From Paracentrotus lividus (taxonomy: Eukaryota; Echinodermata; Echinoidea; Camarodonta; Echinidae), in assembly GCA_940671915.1 (NCBI GenBank), contig CALNVZ010003434.1:28998704-29062703 (forward strand): a stretch of DNA of 64,000 nucleotides, in the 5' to 3' direction. Each line of letters begins with the position of its first letter. Position 1 is the stretch's first letter. The translations under genes and the position numbers were made by a program. A model generated the notes under the pieces. It had not been told where the DNA came from and searched no databases. It was given only the letters and a program-made list of their open reading frames with translations. Below are positions 35,582 to 47,234 of this stretch, piece by piece.

Positions 35582-37410
35582 CTTGTATTGGGGTCATCCC
35601 ACAAGACCGACACCCACGAGACCGACGGCCCATTAGTCCGACACTAGACAAAAAAGGCATATTAGACCGACGCTGGCAAATAAAGGCCCAATAGACCGAC
35701 ACTAGAACAAACAGGCCCACGAGACCGACACCACAATAATATGACCCACGTGACAGAAATTTCGCAAATAAGGCCCACGACACCGACGGTAGATCAAAAC
35801 AGCCCACGAGACCGACGTCATATGAAGTATACCCACGAGTCAGACGTTTCTTCAATTAGGCCCATGGAAACGAAACAAACGAATATCCAGGGATATCTTC
35901 GGGGCACGAGGCCATGCCCACCCCCCCCCCCCCCACCCGCCCCTTATCGGGTAGGCAACAAAGTGACGTCTAAAACCAAAAGTTGAGGGAAAAGGGAGGG
36001 AGAGAAATTACAAGGGGAAGTAAATAAAAAAGGGTGGGAAGGGCAACAGGAACTAGAAGAAGAAGAACCATAATGAGGCAGGTACGTAGCAGGAGGTGTA
36101 ATGACCCACCCCCCCCCCCCCCCCCCGGCGCTGATCAAGGTGGCCCAAGGGCCCGGACCCCCCCCCTAAAAAAAAAGGGGAGAAGAAAGAAAGGGAAGTG
36201 AATAAGGGGCGATGCTTGTAGAATTTTCGCCCAATTATATTATATATACAATAGAAATGCGAAATAGGCCAATTGGGTTCAAAAGACATAACAAGCTTCA
36301 ACGTATGTTTAATGAAAGTATCTTCTTTTATGAGCATAGAGTTAAAATGGATTAAAGTGTGTAGTTTTAGTGATATTTAAAAAAAGAAATCAGCTCGCGC
36401 TCGCGTTGTTTATTAAATATCTTCTTATTGATTTGCCATGTCTCTCTTTCCTCTTCCACCCCTTTCTCGCCTTTTAGACGTCCCTTTTCTGACTCGAGGG
36501 GAAGGTGGGCATAACGGACCCTAGGGGCAAAACGAACTTTCTCATAGCTTGACATCAAGAGTATTTCTTTCTATAAAATGTATTGCAGTAAATGGCATTG
36601 CTGCACCAATTTACCACTGAAGTTTCATCGAAAAAAAAATCAATACCTACGAGGGGGTGCCATTCAAAAATTTGTACCTCTGATGGGGTATTTCTGCTTG
36701 GGCAAAATGGAACCCAATGGTGTGGGGCAAAAAGGACCATAATTTGGCTGACCCTGGAGAATTTGGTGTGCTCGCATTCCCTTCTGGAGACTTCCAAAAG
36801 TACATTTTTTGCCAACTTGAACAAAATTTTGACAAATCAGTCCCCAGGAGTTGATTTTTCTTACGGGGCAAAACGGTACCCCCTAATAGGGTACCATTTT
36901 GCCCCCAAAATATTGCACGGAGTCAATTTTGCCCCACTAGTGGGGCAAAACGGACCTTTTCCGATATTTTTTTCAGCTCATTTGCCAGAAGTATAAAGAG
37001 ATGAGAATTATTGATCGATTGTTTATCAAACTTCAATAAGAACTCGTCAAGGAAATATCATTTTTATAGTCTTGTCCTATCTGTGACGTCACAGAAGCAC
37101 TTGAAGTTACGTGGTCCGTTATGCCCACCTCCCCTAACTTCATGTAATGTCGGTCTCGTGGGCTGTTTTGCTCTACCGTCGGTGTCGTGGCCTCAATTAC
37201 GAATTTTCTGTCTCGTGGGTCATATCTTGTAGTGTCGGTCTCGTGGGCCTGTTTGATCTAGTGTCGGTTTAGTGGGCTGTCGTCTCGTGGCCTAATGTTT
37301 ATATCGATTCTCGTTGGCCTATTTACTTTACTGTCGTACTCGTGGGTCGTCGGTCTCGTGGGCCGTCGGTCTCGTGGGTGTCGGTCTTGTGAGCTGTACC
37401 CCTTGTATTG
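35582..37410. mobile_element. TU/foldback-like transposon with 29-bp tandem-repeat TIRs
   Basis: A 9-bp direct repeat, CTTGTATTG, flanks the element (35582-35590 and 37402-37410). The TIRs begin GGGT and share CACAAGACCGACACCCACG. They are built of repeats of a 29-bp unit with core CCCACGAGACCGAC; five successive units at 35716, 35745, 35774, 35803 and 35832 are spaced exactly 29 bp. The right TIR carries the same unit inverted (GTCGGTCTCGTGGG, for example 37149 and 37178). TIRs made of tandem repeats with an 8-9 bp target duplication match the sea urchin TU elements and other Foldback/MuDR-like transposons as I recall them. The interior (35880-36496) holds C-runs and no transposase. Confidence 0.8.
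36497..37135. mobile_element. GGTGGGCATAACGGACC element nested in the TU-like transposon
   Basis: The left end AGGGGAAGGTGGGCATAACG and right end, read as its complement AGGGGAGGTGGGCATAACGG, are near-perfect TIRs. The interior repeats GGGGCAAAA(C/T)GGA at least five times in both orientations. The 134-codon open frame (36592-36996) is a translation of this repetitive DNA with no recognised domain. It abuts the right TIR of the host element almost directly. Confidence 0.7.
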
Positions 37411-37915
37411 TAGCTAGTTGTATTAAAGCTGTGTAATAGTTTTGGTAAGATTGAATAATATGAATTATATTGGTATCTTACAAAGCAACTTTAAAACAAG
37501 CAAAGTGACAAATCCTTGTCTTCCATTCTTTTTTTTTACTGAAGCCTGGACAATATTTCACTCTAGATCCTGTTCAGTGTGTAAAAAAAACAGCCATTTT
37601 GGCCATTTTGGACAGTTTTAGTCGTTTGAAAATTACCAAAACAACCTTTCTTCGCGTACCATATAATATGTTATATATGTACATGTATGTGATCCATGCT
37701 TAAGCTGTGTATTCCAATCTCTTTGGTTTTTTGAGTTCTTGTAAAAATGCTATGATGCCTTTACCTATTATTTCATAAGCACTCAGGGAGGATAGATGTA
37801 TATTTCCATAAGCCCTATACTGTTATCTACTTAGTTCTGTTTCCAGTTATGTAGATCTTCATTCACTAATAATATTCTCTCTCTCTCCCTCTGTCACTCG
37901 CTCTCGCTCTCTCTA

Positions 37916-37953
<38 letters not shown>

Positions 37954-38344
37954 ACTACCGACTTGATGCAATGGCACTGCAGTATCAGCCTATTAATAAA
38001 CATTATACCCCTAATTAGATATTAATTGGGCCTAATTAGCTTGTCTTGTGTGATTTCTAAGGACACATATCCTGCCAATTGTGTTTATACTATAGGGATA
38101 TCTGATTGTCATTGACTTCTCAAGGTGAATTGGTTGCCTGACTCTCAATCGCAAGGTCGATGATTCAAATCCTGACTGCTTCACTGACATGCTTTGGCAA
38201 GACATTAATCTACGTTTGCTCACTTTTGACCCTTTAATGGTGTAATAACAGGGTATATAGCCAGATTTATTTATTGAAATCCTTGATAACCTCAAATCAT
38301 GTTTTTGGAAAAAGCTATAATAATAGATTTCATCTGAATTTATG
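37411..38344. other. Intergenic with (CT)n(CA)n microsatellite
   Basis: It holds a compound CT then CA tract at 37876-37955. The remainder is AT-rich and unremarkable. Confidence 0.7.
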
Positions 38345-38514
38345 ATATCGTCGGCTTGGAGCCAGACGGGCGCTATTGCAGATCAAGGATGTTCCGTTTG
38401 GAGCCAGAAAGGCGCTATTACCATTGACTTTGTACAGTAATAGCGCCCTTATGGCTCTCAACGAAACATCTATAAGATGCAATAACGCCCTTATGGCTCC
38501 CAACAGACGATATA
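38345..38514. repeat. Long near-perfect hairpin (73-nt arms)
   Basis: Arms 38349-38421 and 38437-38509 are equal-length complements with about a dozen mismatches, around a loop of about 15 nt. Outer ATATCGTC/GACGATAT pairs extend the stem. Each arm contains two direct copies of GGAGCCA(G/T)A(A/C)(A/G)GGCG. It is either a foldback MITE or a transcribed hairpin. It touches the next MITE at 38513. Confidence 0.85.
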
Positions 38515-38943
38515 CTGTATAAGTGGTTTTTTTTCGCGTACAGATATTTTCGTGGTTGGTGGGGGTCCCGACATTTTCGCGCGATGTTAAATTCGCGGTC
38601 GGCAAAATCTGGAATTAAAAGTAACTAGAACTATAAATATTCCATCTTTTCCTATCTAAAAAACGAGACATTATATATAAAAAGACAGTAAAAACAATGA
38701 CCGTATTCATTTGATCTACATACTTGTCATCCACGCATCGCGCTGTATCATTGTGTGTGCTATTAATAGCGCTGCATAGACAAATCTGCTCCGCGAGCGC
38801 ATGGAGTACAAAACATTTTCTAGCGTGGATAAATTTGCGGTACTGTTCAAAACCTTTTTGTGCGATGTTAAATTCGCGGTCACATCCCGATTCGTGAAAT
38901 TCATGAAAATAAAACCCCTGTGAATTAAACCACTTATACAGTA
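38513..38943. mobile_element. TACTGTATAAG MITE, second and longer copy
   Basis: Ends are TACTGTATAAGTGGTTT and AAACCACTTATACAGTA (17 bp, one mismatch). Internal TTTTCGCG and GCGATGTTAAATTCGCGGTC motifs link it to the copy at 7013-7215; the GCGATGTTAAATTCGCGGTC block occurs twice within it. It is 431 bp and non-coding. Confidence 0.8.
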
Positions 38944-40202
38944 CTCTTTACATTCTTTTATGACGATTGTAATCCACAGCACAAAGGGGTTATAATATAC
39001 CTTATTCAAAGAAAATAGATAATAGAAATGGCCATGTGACTGTTTTTGTTGTCATTAATCTAAAGCCATTTAATCACTTCTATAGTGGGTTTTCATTTCA
39101 TAAGGCTTATGAATACACATATCTTTGACTGAGAGCACTTCATTAATAATTAATTTAATGATGACCTTGGATGCCAAATCAATATTATTTTGCTTGGTAA
39201 TACTCCCATCAAATTCTGATATTGCTTTGATAGTAAGTTTAAACAATGGATTATGGTCTTTAACCTTGGTTACAAACACAGTTATCTGACTTCTTCAATC
39301 CAGGAAGTTTTCATACTCTAATTTCTATTTTAGTGATATAATGAAATTGTCCAGTTTAAAGTACATTTGTAGTCAACCATACACATTTGACCAGATAGAC
39401 ACATCAGATGTTTTAATTTGGTGTTGTTTTGCATCTAACATCAATTATAACATGTAATTATGATAAGCATGTAAATTTTTCGATTGATGTGATAAAACAT
39501 ATTTGTCTGGATTGCATCTGCTCATCCCTAAAAGGGCACTTTCCCCGATTGCATTGGAATATTGTGTATTTGGGTTTAATTAAGTTAATTGTATAATATA
39601 AGTTGGAAGATTAGTATTACAAACCATGAAATAGACAAAATTGAAGTTTACAATTAATTCTGTTCTGTGGGACAGCAGCCCCTTTTTGATGTCTTTAGGC
39701 ACTTTTTCCCATGGGGGTGGGGGCAAGTGCCTTGTAGATTCTATGAAATGAGAGAAGTGCCATTGCATGTGCTGATATAATCCATTAGTTGCAATCGCTT
39801 CATGGGGAAGCAGCTATCAGAGAGATTACAAAGCAGTTATCTCATTACATTTAGAAACTACAACAACAAAAAACCCTTCCTGTTCATCGACCATAGAGGG
39901 ATCATCACAGCAAATCACTTAGAGGGAGATTGTTAAAAAGAGAGTGTAAATCTATTTATCAAGTTTCCTGGCCAGTGTTTTTGATAAACTATTTTACTTT
40001 TTTTTTCATGAAAAGCAAAATGATCCAATCCAGCCTTCCAATAGTAAAATTCAACAAGATACTGCAGAATCTATCTATTTCCTTAAATTTCTGGGCACTT
40101 TAGGTTCATGATATAACTAGATGGTGAAAAGTAATATTTTCGAAATATATTAATACTCATACTTATTTAGGCGTTGCATCCAGATTATCACATTGCAGGC
40201 CA
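38944..40202. other. Intergenic, nothing recognised
   Basis: AT-rich sequence without transposon ends or credible coding frames. The short frames on the minus strand look random. Confidence 0.5.
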
Positions 40203-40341
40203 GGGGGGCATTTCATCAAAGGACTTGTCGGATATTTTATCCGACAAATTTGCTCTCAGCCAATCAGATGCAAGCATTTCAGTAGCTTATAACAGTTTGT
40301 CAGATAAAACGTCTGACAACTCCTTTGATGAAATGCCCCCC
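40203..40341. mobile_element. GGGGGCATTTCATCAAAGG MITE
   Basis: TIRs GGGGGGCATTTCATCAAAGG and CCTTTGATGAAATGCCCCCC are perfect. CAG occurs on both sides, consistent with a 3-bp target duplication. Subterminal GTCGGATATTTTATCCGACA is a palindrome. The centre (CTCTCAGCCAATCAGATGC) is the reverse complement of that in 57983-58121, so the two are full copies in opposite orientation. The 60-codon frame is a shadow. Confidence 0.9.
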
Positions 40342-40355
40342 AGATCCTCAACCTG

Positions 40356-40953
40356 ATTAAAGGAGAATTGTCCCTTTAAAGATAATTGGCTTACTGTGGA
40401 TACAAAAAAAAATCAACTCGGCACATCAGTGAAGATTTGGTGAAAATCAGATAAATAATAAGGAAGTTATAAGTATCTGAAGGTTGAGATCTCTGATGAC
40501 ATAGGAAATCTCCCATTGGCAACGTGGTGACCATGTGTGATGTCATACAGTGAGAACTCCCCATATGATGTACACAAAAACTACTCAAAATGTCACTTTT
40601 TTTTCCTATACCAATAATAGAGAAGCTTTGTGGTCATGGTTTATTATGTGTTTCATATATTTACATGTCATCCCATAAAAAGATTCTTTATTCTACCTTT
40701 AGAATTAAGTAAAAAGATGATTTTAGTAAAATGTGTACTATAGAAATAGAAAAGTTCTCCCTTCATTACATCATGCATCATGGTCGCATTGCCAATTGGA
40801 GGATCTCCATACCATTAGTGATCTCAAATTGTAAAAATTCATATCTCTCTTAATCTTTGCCTAATTTTTCTGAAACTTTAACCAATATGTTTATTTGCTT
40901 TATCTCCATTCATTGAAGCCAAATTTCTGTGAGGGGTTCATTCCCCTTTAATG
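40356..40953. mobile_element. Diverged long-TIR MITE (ATTAAAGG ends)
   Basis: The left end ATTAAAGGAGAAT and the complement of the right end, ATTAAAGGGGAAT, open long imperfect arms. Inner matches include TTGAGATC and CC(C/A)ATTGGCAA followed by GACCATG. It is about 600 bp and non-coding, and sits only 15 bp from the MITE at 40203-40341. Confidence 0.65.
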
Positions 40954-43585
40954 TCATGTGCCGATCAGGATCCCTATTAGAAAGGAATAGCATTTCATAA
41001 CAGGGTTGTAGGTCCGTCCTGTATTTAAATTGATGTCAATCTGTACTGCAAAAACAGGGGTGTCAAACCAACACCACTGGTGCTTGTAAAGGATGATACC
41101 GCCCTCAGAGTTGTCTTATATAAACACCAGTGGTGTTATTTAACACCAATTTAGCAACACTGTCTTTCGCGTTTGTCAACATACAGTCAGGTAATTTGCA
41201 AGTTCAGGTGAATTTCTAGAAAATTTAAAAGAACTAACGATCATTTGAAAGGAACTAAAAGGTCTAGAAATAATTAGGTAAAATGAAACCCTTCCCCCCC
41301 CCCCCTCCCCCTTGTATACCACTAATTTGGTAATTTTATTTTCCTTAGACCTCTCCCTTTTCCATTGAACTTCCATCTAATATCTAACCGCATGCTGTCA
41401 CCTGTCCTTTGTAAAGTTAACTCTTCTGCACATATTTGTTTTAGTAGGGTAATCACGCAGCCAGATTAACAAGGCTGTCAGATTGAGTGATCGAACTTAT
41501 TTGAAAAGAAATGAAACAGATTCTAGTTGGGAAGGGATAATTAATCAAATATAGGATTCTGTGTCAGTCCATTGATGAGTGATGATTATTTAGATTTGGG
41601 AGGGAGCCATGGGACACATGTAGTTTTTCAAGCCAGCTTGTTCAAAGAAACTAGTTTTTATGAAAGCTTGCAAGAGGCATGTTGGTATACATATCCACTT
41701 ATAGATCACATGCTATGGTGACAGTACTCTGTGCCGGGTTGTGTACTAGTTTACTTCCTAACTTAAACTGAGCCCAACTCTATACCTAACTCCAGGCCTA
41801 AATCGAAACCAGGGCACAACCCTAATTCTTGTCCTACATATGAGTTTTATGAAATTTTTTTTTTTTTAATGAATTCTCAACCATGCTATAAGGCCATGTT
41901 AAAAGTTTTATAAAGCCAATACGAACCAACAGCCTAAACAGCCCAGTCTGTAGAGTTTTTATATTAACAGGGTTATTTTTTTTCCAAACCAGGAGTCCAG
42001 TTTAAATTTGGATATGTTTAGATAGCTTGAATTTCAGTTCAAGCAAGGTTTGTATAGTTATTTCCACAGGAAAGCAATAACATTTTGTATAAAAATTTAC
42101 AGGAACTATAACTTATTACATCGGATATACTGGAAGTCCGACACCCTGGCTACTGTTTATATTAGAAACAAAATATTGTTTCTATTTTCAATTGTATCAC
42201 TACACATATCTCAAAGTCTAAAAAGAGAAATACCCAAGGTTAAATATTGTTTTCATGATCAAAATTTAAATCATTAATTTGAAGAAATCACTTGTGTTAC
42301 TTAAATTAGGACTGAAACAAATCAAAACATAGACGCCATCTGTCTACAAACACTGTTTTTTGTTTCATTTGCAATAATTTTTTTGGTCATGAACAGAAAC
42401 TTATTTTGATTTTGATGTTATAGATAGTGATTTTATATGAAATTGATAATGTAATGGAAACAATATTCTTGGAAATTAGGACATCATAATCATATTTTTT
42501 TTTAAATCGTAAGCAAAACAAAAATTGAAACTAGGGTTTCCCTAATTTGGGATAGGTCCCTAGTTTTATTGTTTAAACAGGATTCAGCATTGCCCATTCA
42601 TTGTGGTTTCTATACCAATTAATGCTTTGTTAAACCTTTTTTAAAAAACAGGAAATGATTTTTGAAAAAAAATCCACACTGACCTGTATTGTGTTTTACA
42701 TAAACATTCATTTGTGACAATAATATATTTTGTTGGTTGGGTTATATTACCTGACTTGAGTATCATATTTCATGAAGACCTTGTATAACTCTTCATTTAT
42801 ATGGTTTTGTCTTGCCAGAAACAATGCAAGCCATGCTATAAATAATTGAGCAAATCAATAAAATTCAAATATATCTCTTTTACCTCTTTTATGCACTATA
42901 AAGCCATGAACCCCTGCATGCTAACTGTTTTCAAGGAGTGCATAATTGGGGACTGAATTTGAGCATCAAATGTGAACTGTGCACACTGTGTACAGTGCAA
43001 GAGTGTAAAACCTCACATCTAGAGAGTTATTGTTCTTTTACCATTTTCCTGCTGTAAACCTAGTAATTCAAAAGCGGTCAAGGACCGACTGGAAGCTTAA
43101 CTTGAAATTGATAACTTTTCCTTGTACCTTGGCATATATCCAAGCAGGATGGATTGTAAACCTCTTACAAGCAAATAATATTGTTTTGTGGTAGTCGATC
43201 TACCATCATCTTTCTTTAAAGAATTGACGTAAACTGTGTCACCTTAAGTATCAAATGTCAGCTTGATGTATTGGCAGAGCTGGAAGGATGCTGGTACATT
43301 GTTGTTTTGTCTTGACTTTAACATACAACTACATACAGTTTGGGCAAAAATGATTAAACCAAACTCTCTTTCTCGTCTTAAAAAAGAGTGTCATTTACAA
43401 GAACACAAGACCTTTCCTCAGATGTCATTGACATAATTGCTGAAGATTGTATAGAAATAGAATACAATGTAGTGTGTGTTAATATTATACTTTATTCCCT
43501 CACAAAGCATGAAACACACCCATTGAAACCCTTCAGTGAGCTTGGTTTAACAATTTTTTCCCAATCTTAGTCATGTATACATGTA
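40954..43585. other. Intergenic with a small inverted repeat
   Basis: At 41072-41082 and 41125-41135, CACCACTGGTG and CACCAGTGGTG form an 11-bp perfect inverted repeat within AACACC-rich DNA, possibly a tiny MITE. C-runs lie near 41295. Otherwise it is AT-rich with no gene. Confidence 0.55.
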
Positions 43586-43838
43586 ATGCGGCGGTCACAA
43601 CTCGTCGTAGGCTACATGGCACGTGCAATCAACGTAGCCTGCGTTGTATGCACAACGCATGCACAGGTCGTTGGTCAATTTCTGCGATTCCTGCGTTTCT
43701 GTAGTAAGGGTATTGGAAAAACTTCCGGCACGTCGTACATGCAACGTGCCTGCGAGGTACCTGCGCTGCACGATTTTTCTACGAAATCCATCGTAGGGAG
43801 TTGCACGTCGAAGGTACGGCGAGTTGTGACCGCCGCAT
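43586..43838. mobile_element. GC-rich MITE (ATGCGGCGGTCACAACTCG TIRs)
   Basis: The left TIR ATGCGGCGGTCACAACTCG and its right complement are perfect over 19 bp and extend to 24 bp with one mismatch. It is strikingly more GC-rich than its surroundings and full of CGTAG/GCACGT/TGCGTTGT motifs that can fold. Overlapping 94- and 71-codon frames on opposite strands are by-products. 253 bp; superfamily unknown. Confidence 0.9.
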
Positions 43839-45037
43839 ATGTTATGTGCCCATCTTTTGATAAGGGATGAACAATTATGACTGATTTCATTTGTAAAAGG
43901 AAATAAGAATTAAGGTTGTGTCAATGAAATAAAATAAGCTTGAAGGTTCTGTTGGTTCTGTCACTGTACACAAAAAGTCTGTTAACGTGCAGTAATGTGG
44001 TATGATAGGTTTTTGTAACTTGTTTACAAACCGTTTTGAAATGATTTTCGAGGCTACTTTGGAAGAAAATACTTTGAGATATGTTAATCAATTAATGAAT
44101 GGATTCTCTCATTCCCATAGGTACTATGCAGAGAAAATCTGGTTCCTGTATTTAAATGGTTTGAGTCTATCTGACATTTCTGAATTTGAAAGATCTCTCA
44201 TAAATTATCTATAAAATTAATAGTATTATATAATGTGTTCCTAAAAAAGGTAACCGAAGTTCAAAGGTCCGTCATTTCAAAAGTATATGGTTTATTCTTG
44301 TGATTTGCTTACTGAAATACTACGCAACTCATCAGCATTAATTTGAGGAGGGGGGATAAGTGTTAATTTCTTTTCGGCCTTCGGTCCATCGAAAAGTTTA
44401 TGAAGTATCGCCCATAGGGGTATGGTTCACTTGGTAGTTCTGGTTGGTCTTCCATTTTCCCCGTCTTCCCCCCCCCCCTTCCCCCTTTTTTCATTATTAT
44501 TTTTTTATTTTGGCTGAGGGGGCTCCGAGTCCGCTCAGCCCCTGGATCCGCGCCTGTCACGGCAACCCCGGAGAGACGTCACCGAGACTTGCTTGGTCTG
44601 AAAGAAGTCTGCTAAAAGATTGAACATGTTTGTCATTTGTTTGGTTTTCTTGCGACTTCCTGGAGACTCATGAGATGACTAGGCAACCTCTCTGAGACTC
44701 CAGAGACTCATAATCAAGAACGGATCTCATTACCAGTGAGAAATACACTTTAGCAAATGAGATGACATTTCATTGAAACTTGCTGAAAAAGACCCAATGA
44801 CACCAACTACTTTAAAAGGGAATGTTTACAAACCAAAAACTTGGGAAAATGGGTTTTGTACCTGTCACCTTCAAAGGACCCTTACTCTGTCACCAATGAC
44901 AGTTTGGACATCAACAATGTCTCAAATTAAAGCTGATGAGTTACTTAGTATTTTATTAAAGTAATCACCAGAATAAGCCATGTACTTTTGAAATGACTGA
45001 CCTTTGAACTTCGATTACCCTTTTTTAGGAACACACT
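43839..45037. other. Intergenic with TE fragments
   Basis: A CCCCTGGATCCGCGCCTG end near 44540 resembles the GGATCCAGG element ends, but its partner end was not defined. The sequence 44570-44720 has GAGACGTCACCGAGAC-type motifs like 48870-49375. No gene. Confidence 0.5.
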
Positions 45038-45300
45038 GGCCCAAATTCACAAAGGAGGATTCTGCAAAACCCACGGATCCGTGGATCCGTGGGTTTTTTA
45101 ATCGGCGGCTCCACGGATCCACCAGTTTATGATTCACCAACAGTTGACCCAAATTATGACGTTTTATGACGCTGTGAATCTATGGATTCAGTCGAGTCCA
45201 CCTTTGTGAATACCAAATTGAAAATCCTAGGTCCAACCCTAGGTTAAACCCAGGGTTGAAACCATGGATTTTGCAGAATCCACCTTTGTGAATTCGGGCC
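45038..45300. mobile_element. GGCCCAAATTCACAAAGG MITE
   Basis: TIRs of about 32 bp with two mismatches: GGCCCAAATTCACAAAGG on the left, and the right end as its complement GGCCCGAATTCACAAAGG. Both continue to GGATTCTGCAAAA. ACT occurs on both sides (45035-45037 and 45301-45303), consistent with a 3-bp target duplication. The interior has a palindrome of CCACGGATCCGTGG type at about 45073-45095. 263 bp, non-coding. Confidence 0.85.
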
Positions 45301-45303
45301 ACT

Positions 45304-45809
45304 GTATTTGTAATCTATGAAGTATAGCCTCAAAGATTATCATTCATCTTGAACTCAATTTTAAATTTGTTGTTGATCCTTTATTCCACCTAAGTTTTTT
45401 TTTTTTCAATGTTTTCTGAGTGCAAATACCCCCCCCCCCCCTAAAAAAAGGGAAAATTAATCAGAGATTGCATTTATTCCAGCGAATGGTGAATGTGATG
45501 GCATGATAATGCAGTGTCTATAAATATTAGATGCAGCAGGAAATTAGCAGCAGTTAGCCCTAGGATCTCTCAAATTTATTATTTAGCCTCCTTTTTGTAC
45601 TGTTCTGATGGAAGTATTGTGATAGATAGAGCATGAAATGTGTTTTGAAGGGTCTTTTATATTTGATCTTGCCCAATTTCACCCTTTAACAGACTTGGTC
45701 AACACATGCTTTTAGTGAAGCTTTATCCCATTTCTCCTTTCTCCGTCTTTCTCTTTCTGTCATCTCTCCTCTCATACTTTCACGATTTTTCTCTCCCTCT
45801 TTTCCTTTC

Positions 45810-45852
<43 letters not shown>

Positions 45853-46051
45853 CCTCTCACTGGGGCATCTGTCACTTTCTCTCTCATTTTTTCTTTCTGT
45901 CTATCATCTTCTTTCTGGCATCTCTCCTCTTTTCATCATCTCTCTTATTTCAATTTCTTTCTTTCTTCTCCCCCCCCCCCTCTCTCTCTCTCTCTCACAC
46001 TCTCTCTTTCTCTGGTTCTATATTTCATATTTGCATAGTTCTGATTTTCTG
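45304..46051. other. Pyrimidine-rich intergenic region
   Basis: CT-rich from about 45726 to 46012, with pure CT runs at 45817-45852 and 45970-46000. The 110-codon Ser/Leu open frame is low-complexity and not a gene. Confidence 0.75.
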
Positions 46052-46248
46052 TTATATAAATAGAGCATGCTCTACCATGCAACATACTAGATTATGTGCA
46101 CGACAAATACTAAAATGTCCCAAGGGCACATTTATTTCACCGAGGCCGTAGGCCGAGTAGAAATAGATGTGCACGAGGGATAATTTAGTATTTGGAGTTC
46201 ACATAGTCACTCATGTTGCATTAATAGAGCATGCACTATTTATTATAG
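46052..46248. mobile_element. Long imperfect palindrome / foldback
   Basis: Left ATAAATAGAGCATGCTCTA pairs with right ATAGAGCATGCACTATTTAT. Further in, ATGCAACAT pairs with ATGTTGCAT, and CCAAATACTAAATTA-type sequence pairs across the centre. The middle GAGGCCGTAGGCCGAG is a small palindrome. Sequence to about 46570 has additional GTGCACTAT and ACTATTTACTATAACAG motifs and may belong to the same element. Confidence 0.65.
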
Positions 46249-47234
46249 TAAATAGACCCCTAGATCTTTAACCTTGCCTAATCTAGTTTTATCTTTGCCA
46301 AGCTTTTGGTGCTAATTAAGCTATTGTGACGTATATTGTTGCTCCGAGTATTCATTGCTGTTAACTTTTGTGCACACCATTTTTCTGTTATTAAGCGCTA
46401 GCTAGCGCAACTAGGCAATCGATTTATTCACCATTCATTTAACACGGGATTTTAACAGTGCACTATATAAAAAAAAAACGGTGCACTATAACAAAAATGT
46501 GAATGACACGTGACATCTTTTTAACCAATCACAACTCTTAAAATACTACCACTATTTACTATAACAGAATATTACTAATTCAAGAATCCTCTTTCACACT
46601 TGAGCAGGTTTACTCCTATCTTGCAGTTGTAAGGCACAGGTTTACTTTCTTTTTATTTTTCCCTTCCTCCCCCCCCCCCTTTTTTTTTAAATTCTCACTT
46701 CCTCATTATAAAAATGTATCTTTCTTGATATCTATTTATTTTTGTTGTATTGTCCTCTTTTTTTTTTTCCTATATCAAATGATAATTAAATCCCTTAACT
46801 TTTGTTATAAATAGGGGTCTACATGTTATGACTTAACATATTATGTCTTAGACTTTGAACATATTTTATATTAATCTTGATTATTATATTTCATGTATCT
46901 CCATTTAGTGAGTGGTTTAAAACACAGTTTGATTTATCTATATGTCAAAAACTGGACAAAACAATTTACACATACACAGTACTTTTCAGTTTTGAAATTT
47001 CAATATATATTATAACAAAACACGTCATGATCTCATTCAAAAATAAATTGTAAAATCTGAAAATATGCTATAAATAATTGTACTTCTTAAATCACATAGC
47101 ATTATTACATTTGTATAAGACTTCCTTTTCAAATAGGTATATTTATTGATGAAATCAAACCCTATCGAATTGAAAAATATGCTTTGATTTTGCAATCAAT
47201 TTAAAGAAAAATCACCTTGAATTGCTTATTCTCT
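46249..47234. other. Intergenic, possible extension of the foldback
   Basis: AT-rich with C and T runs near 46670. See the preceding entry for motifs to 46570. Nothing else recognised. Confidence 0.4.

Noticed and set aside
36592-36996. 134-codon open frame
   Set aside because: Lies wholly inside the nested TIR element and translates its GGGGCAAAA repeats; an opposite-strand frame overlaps it.
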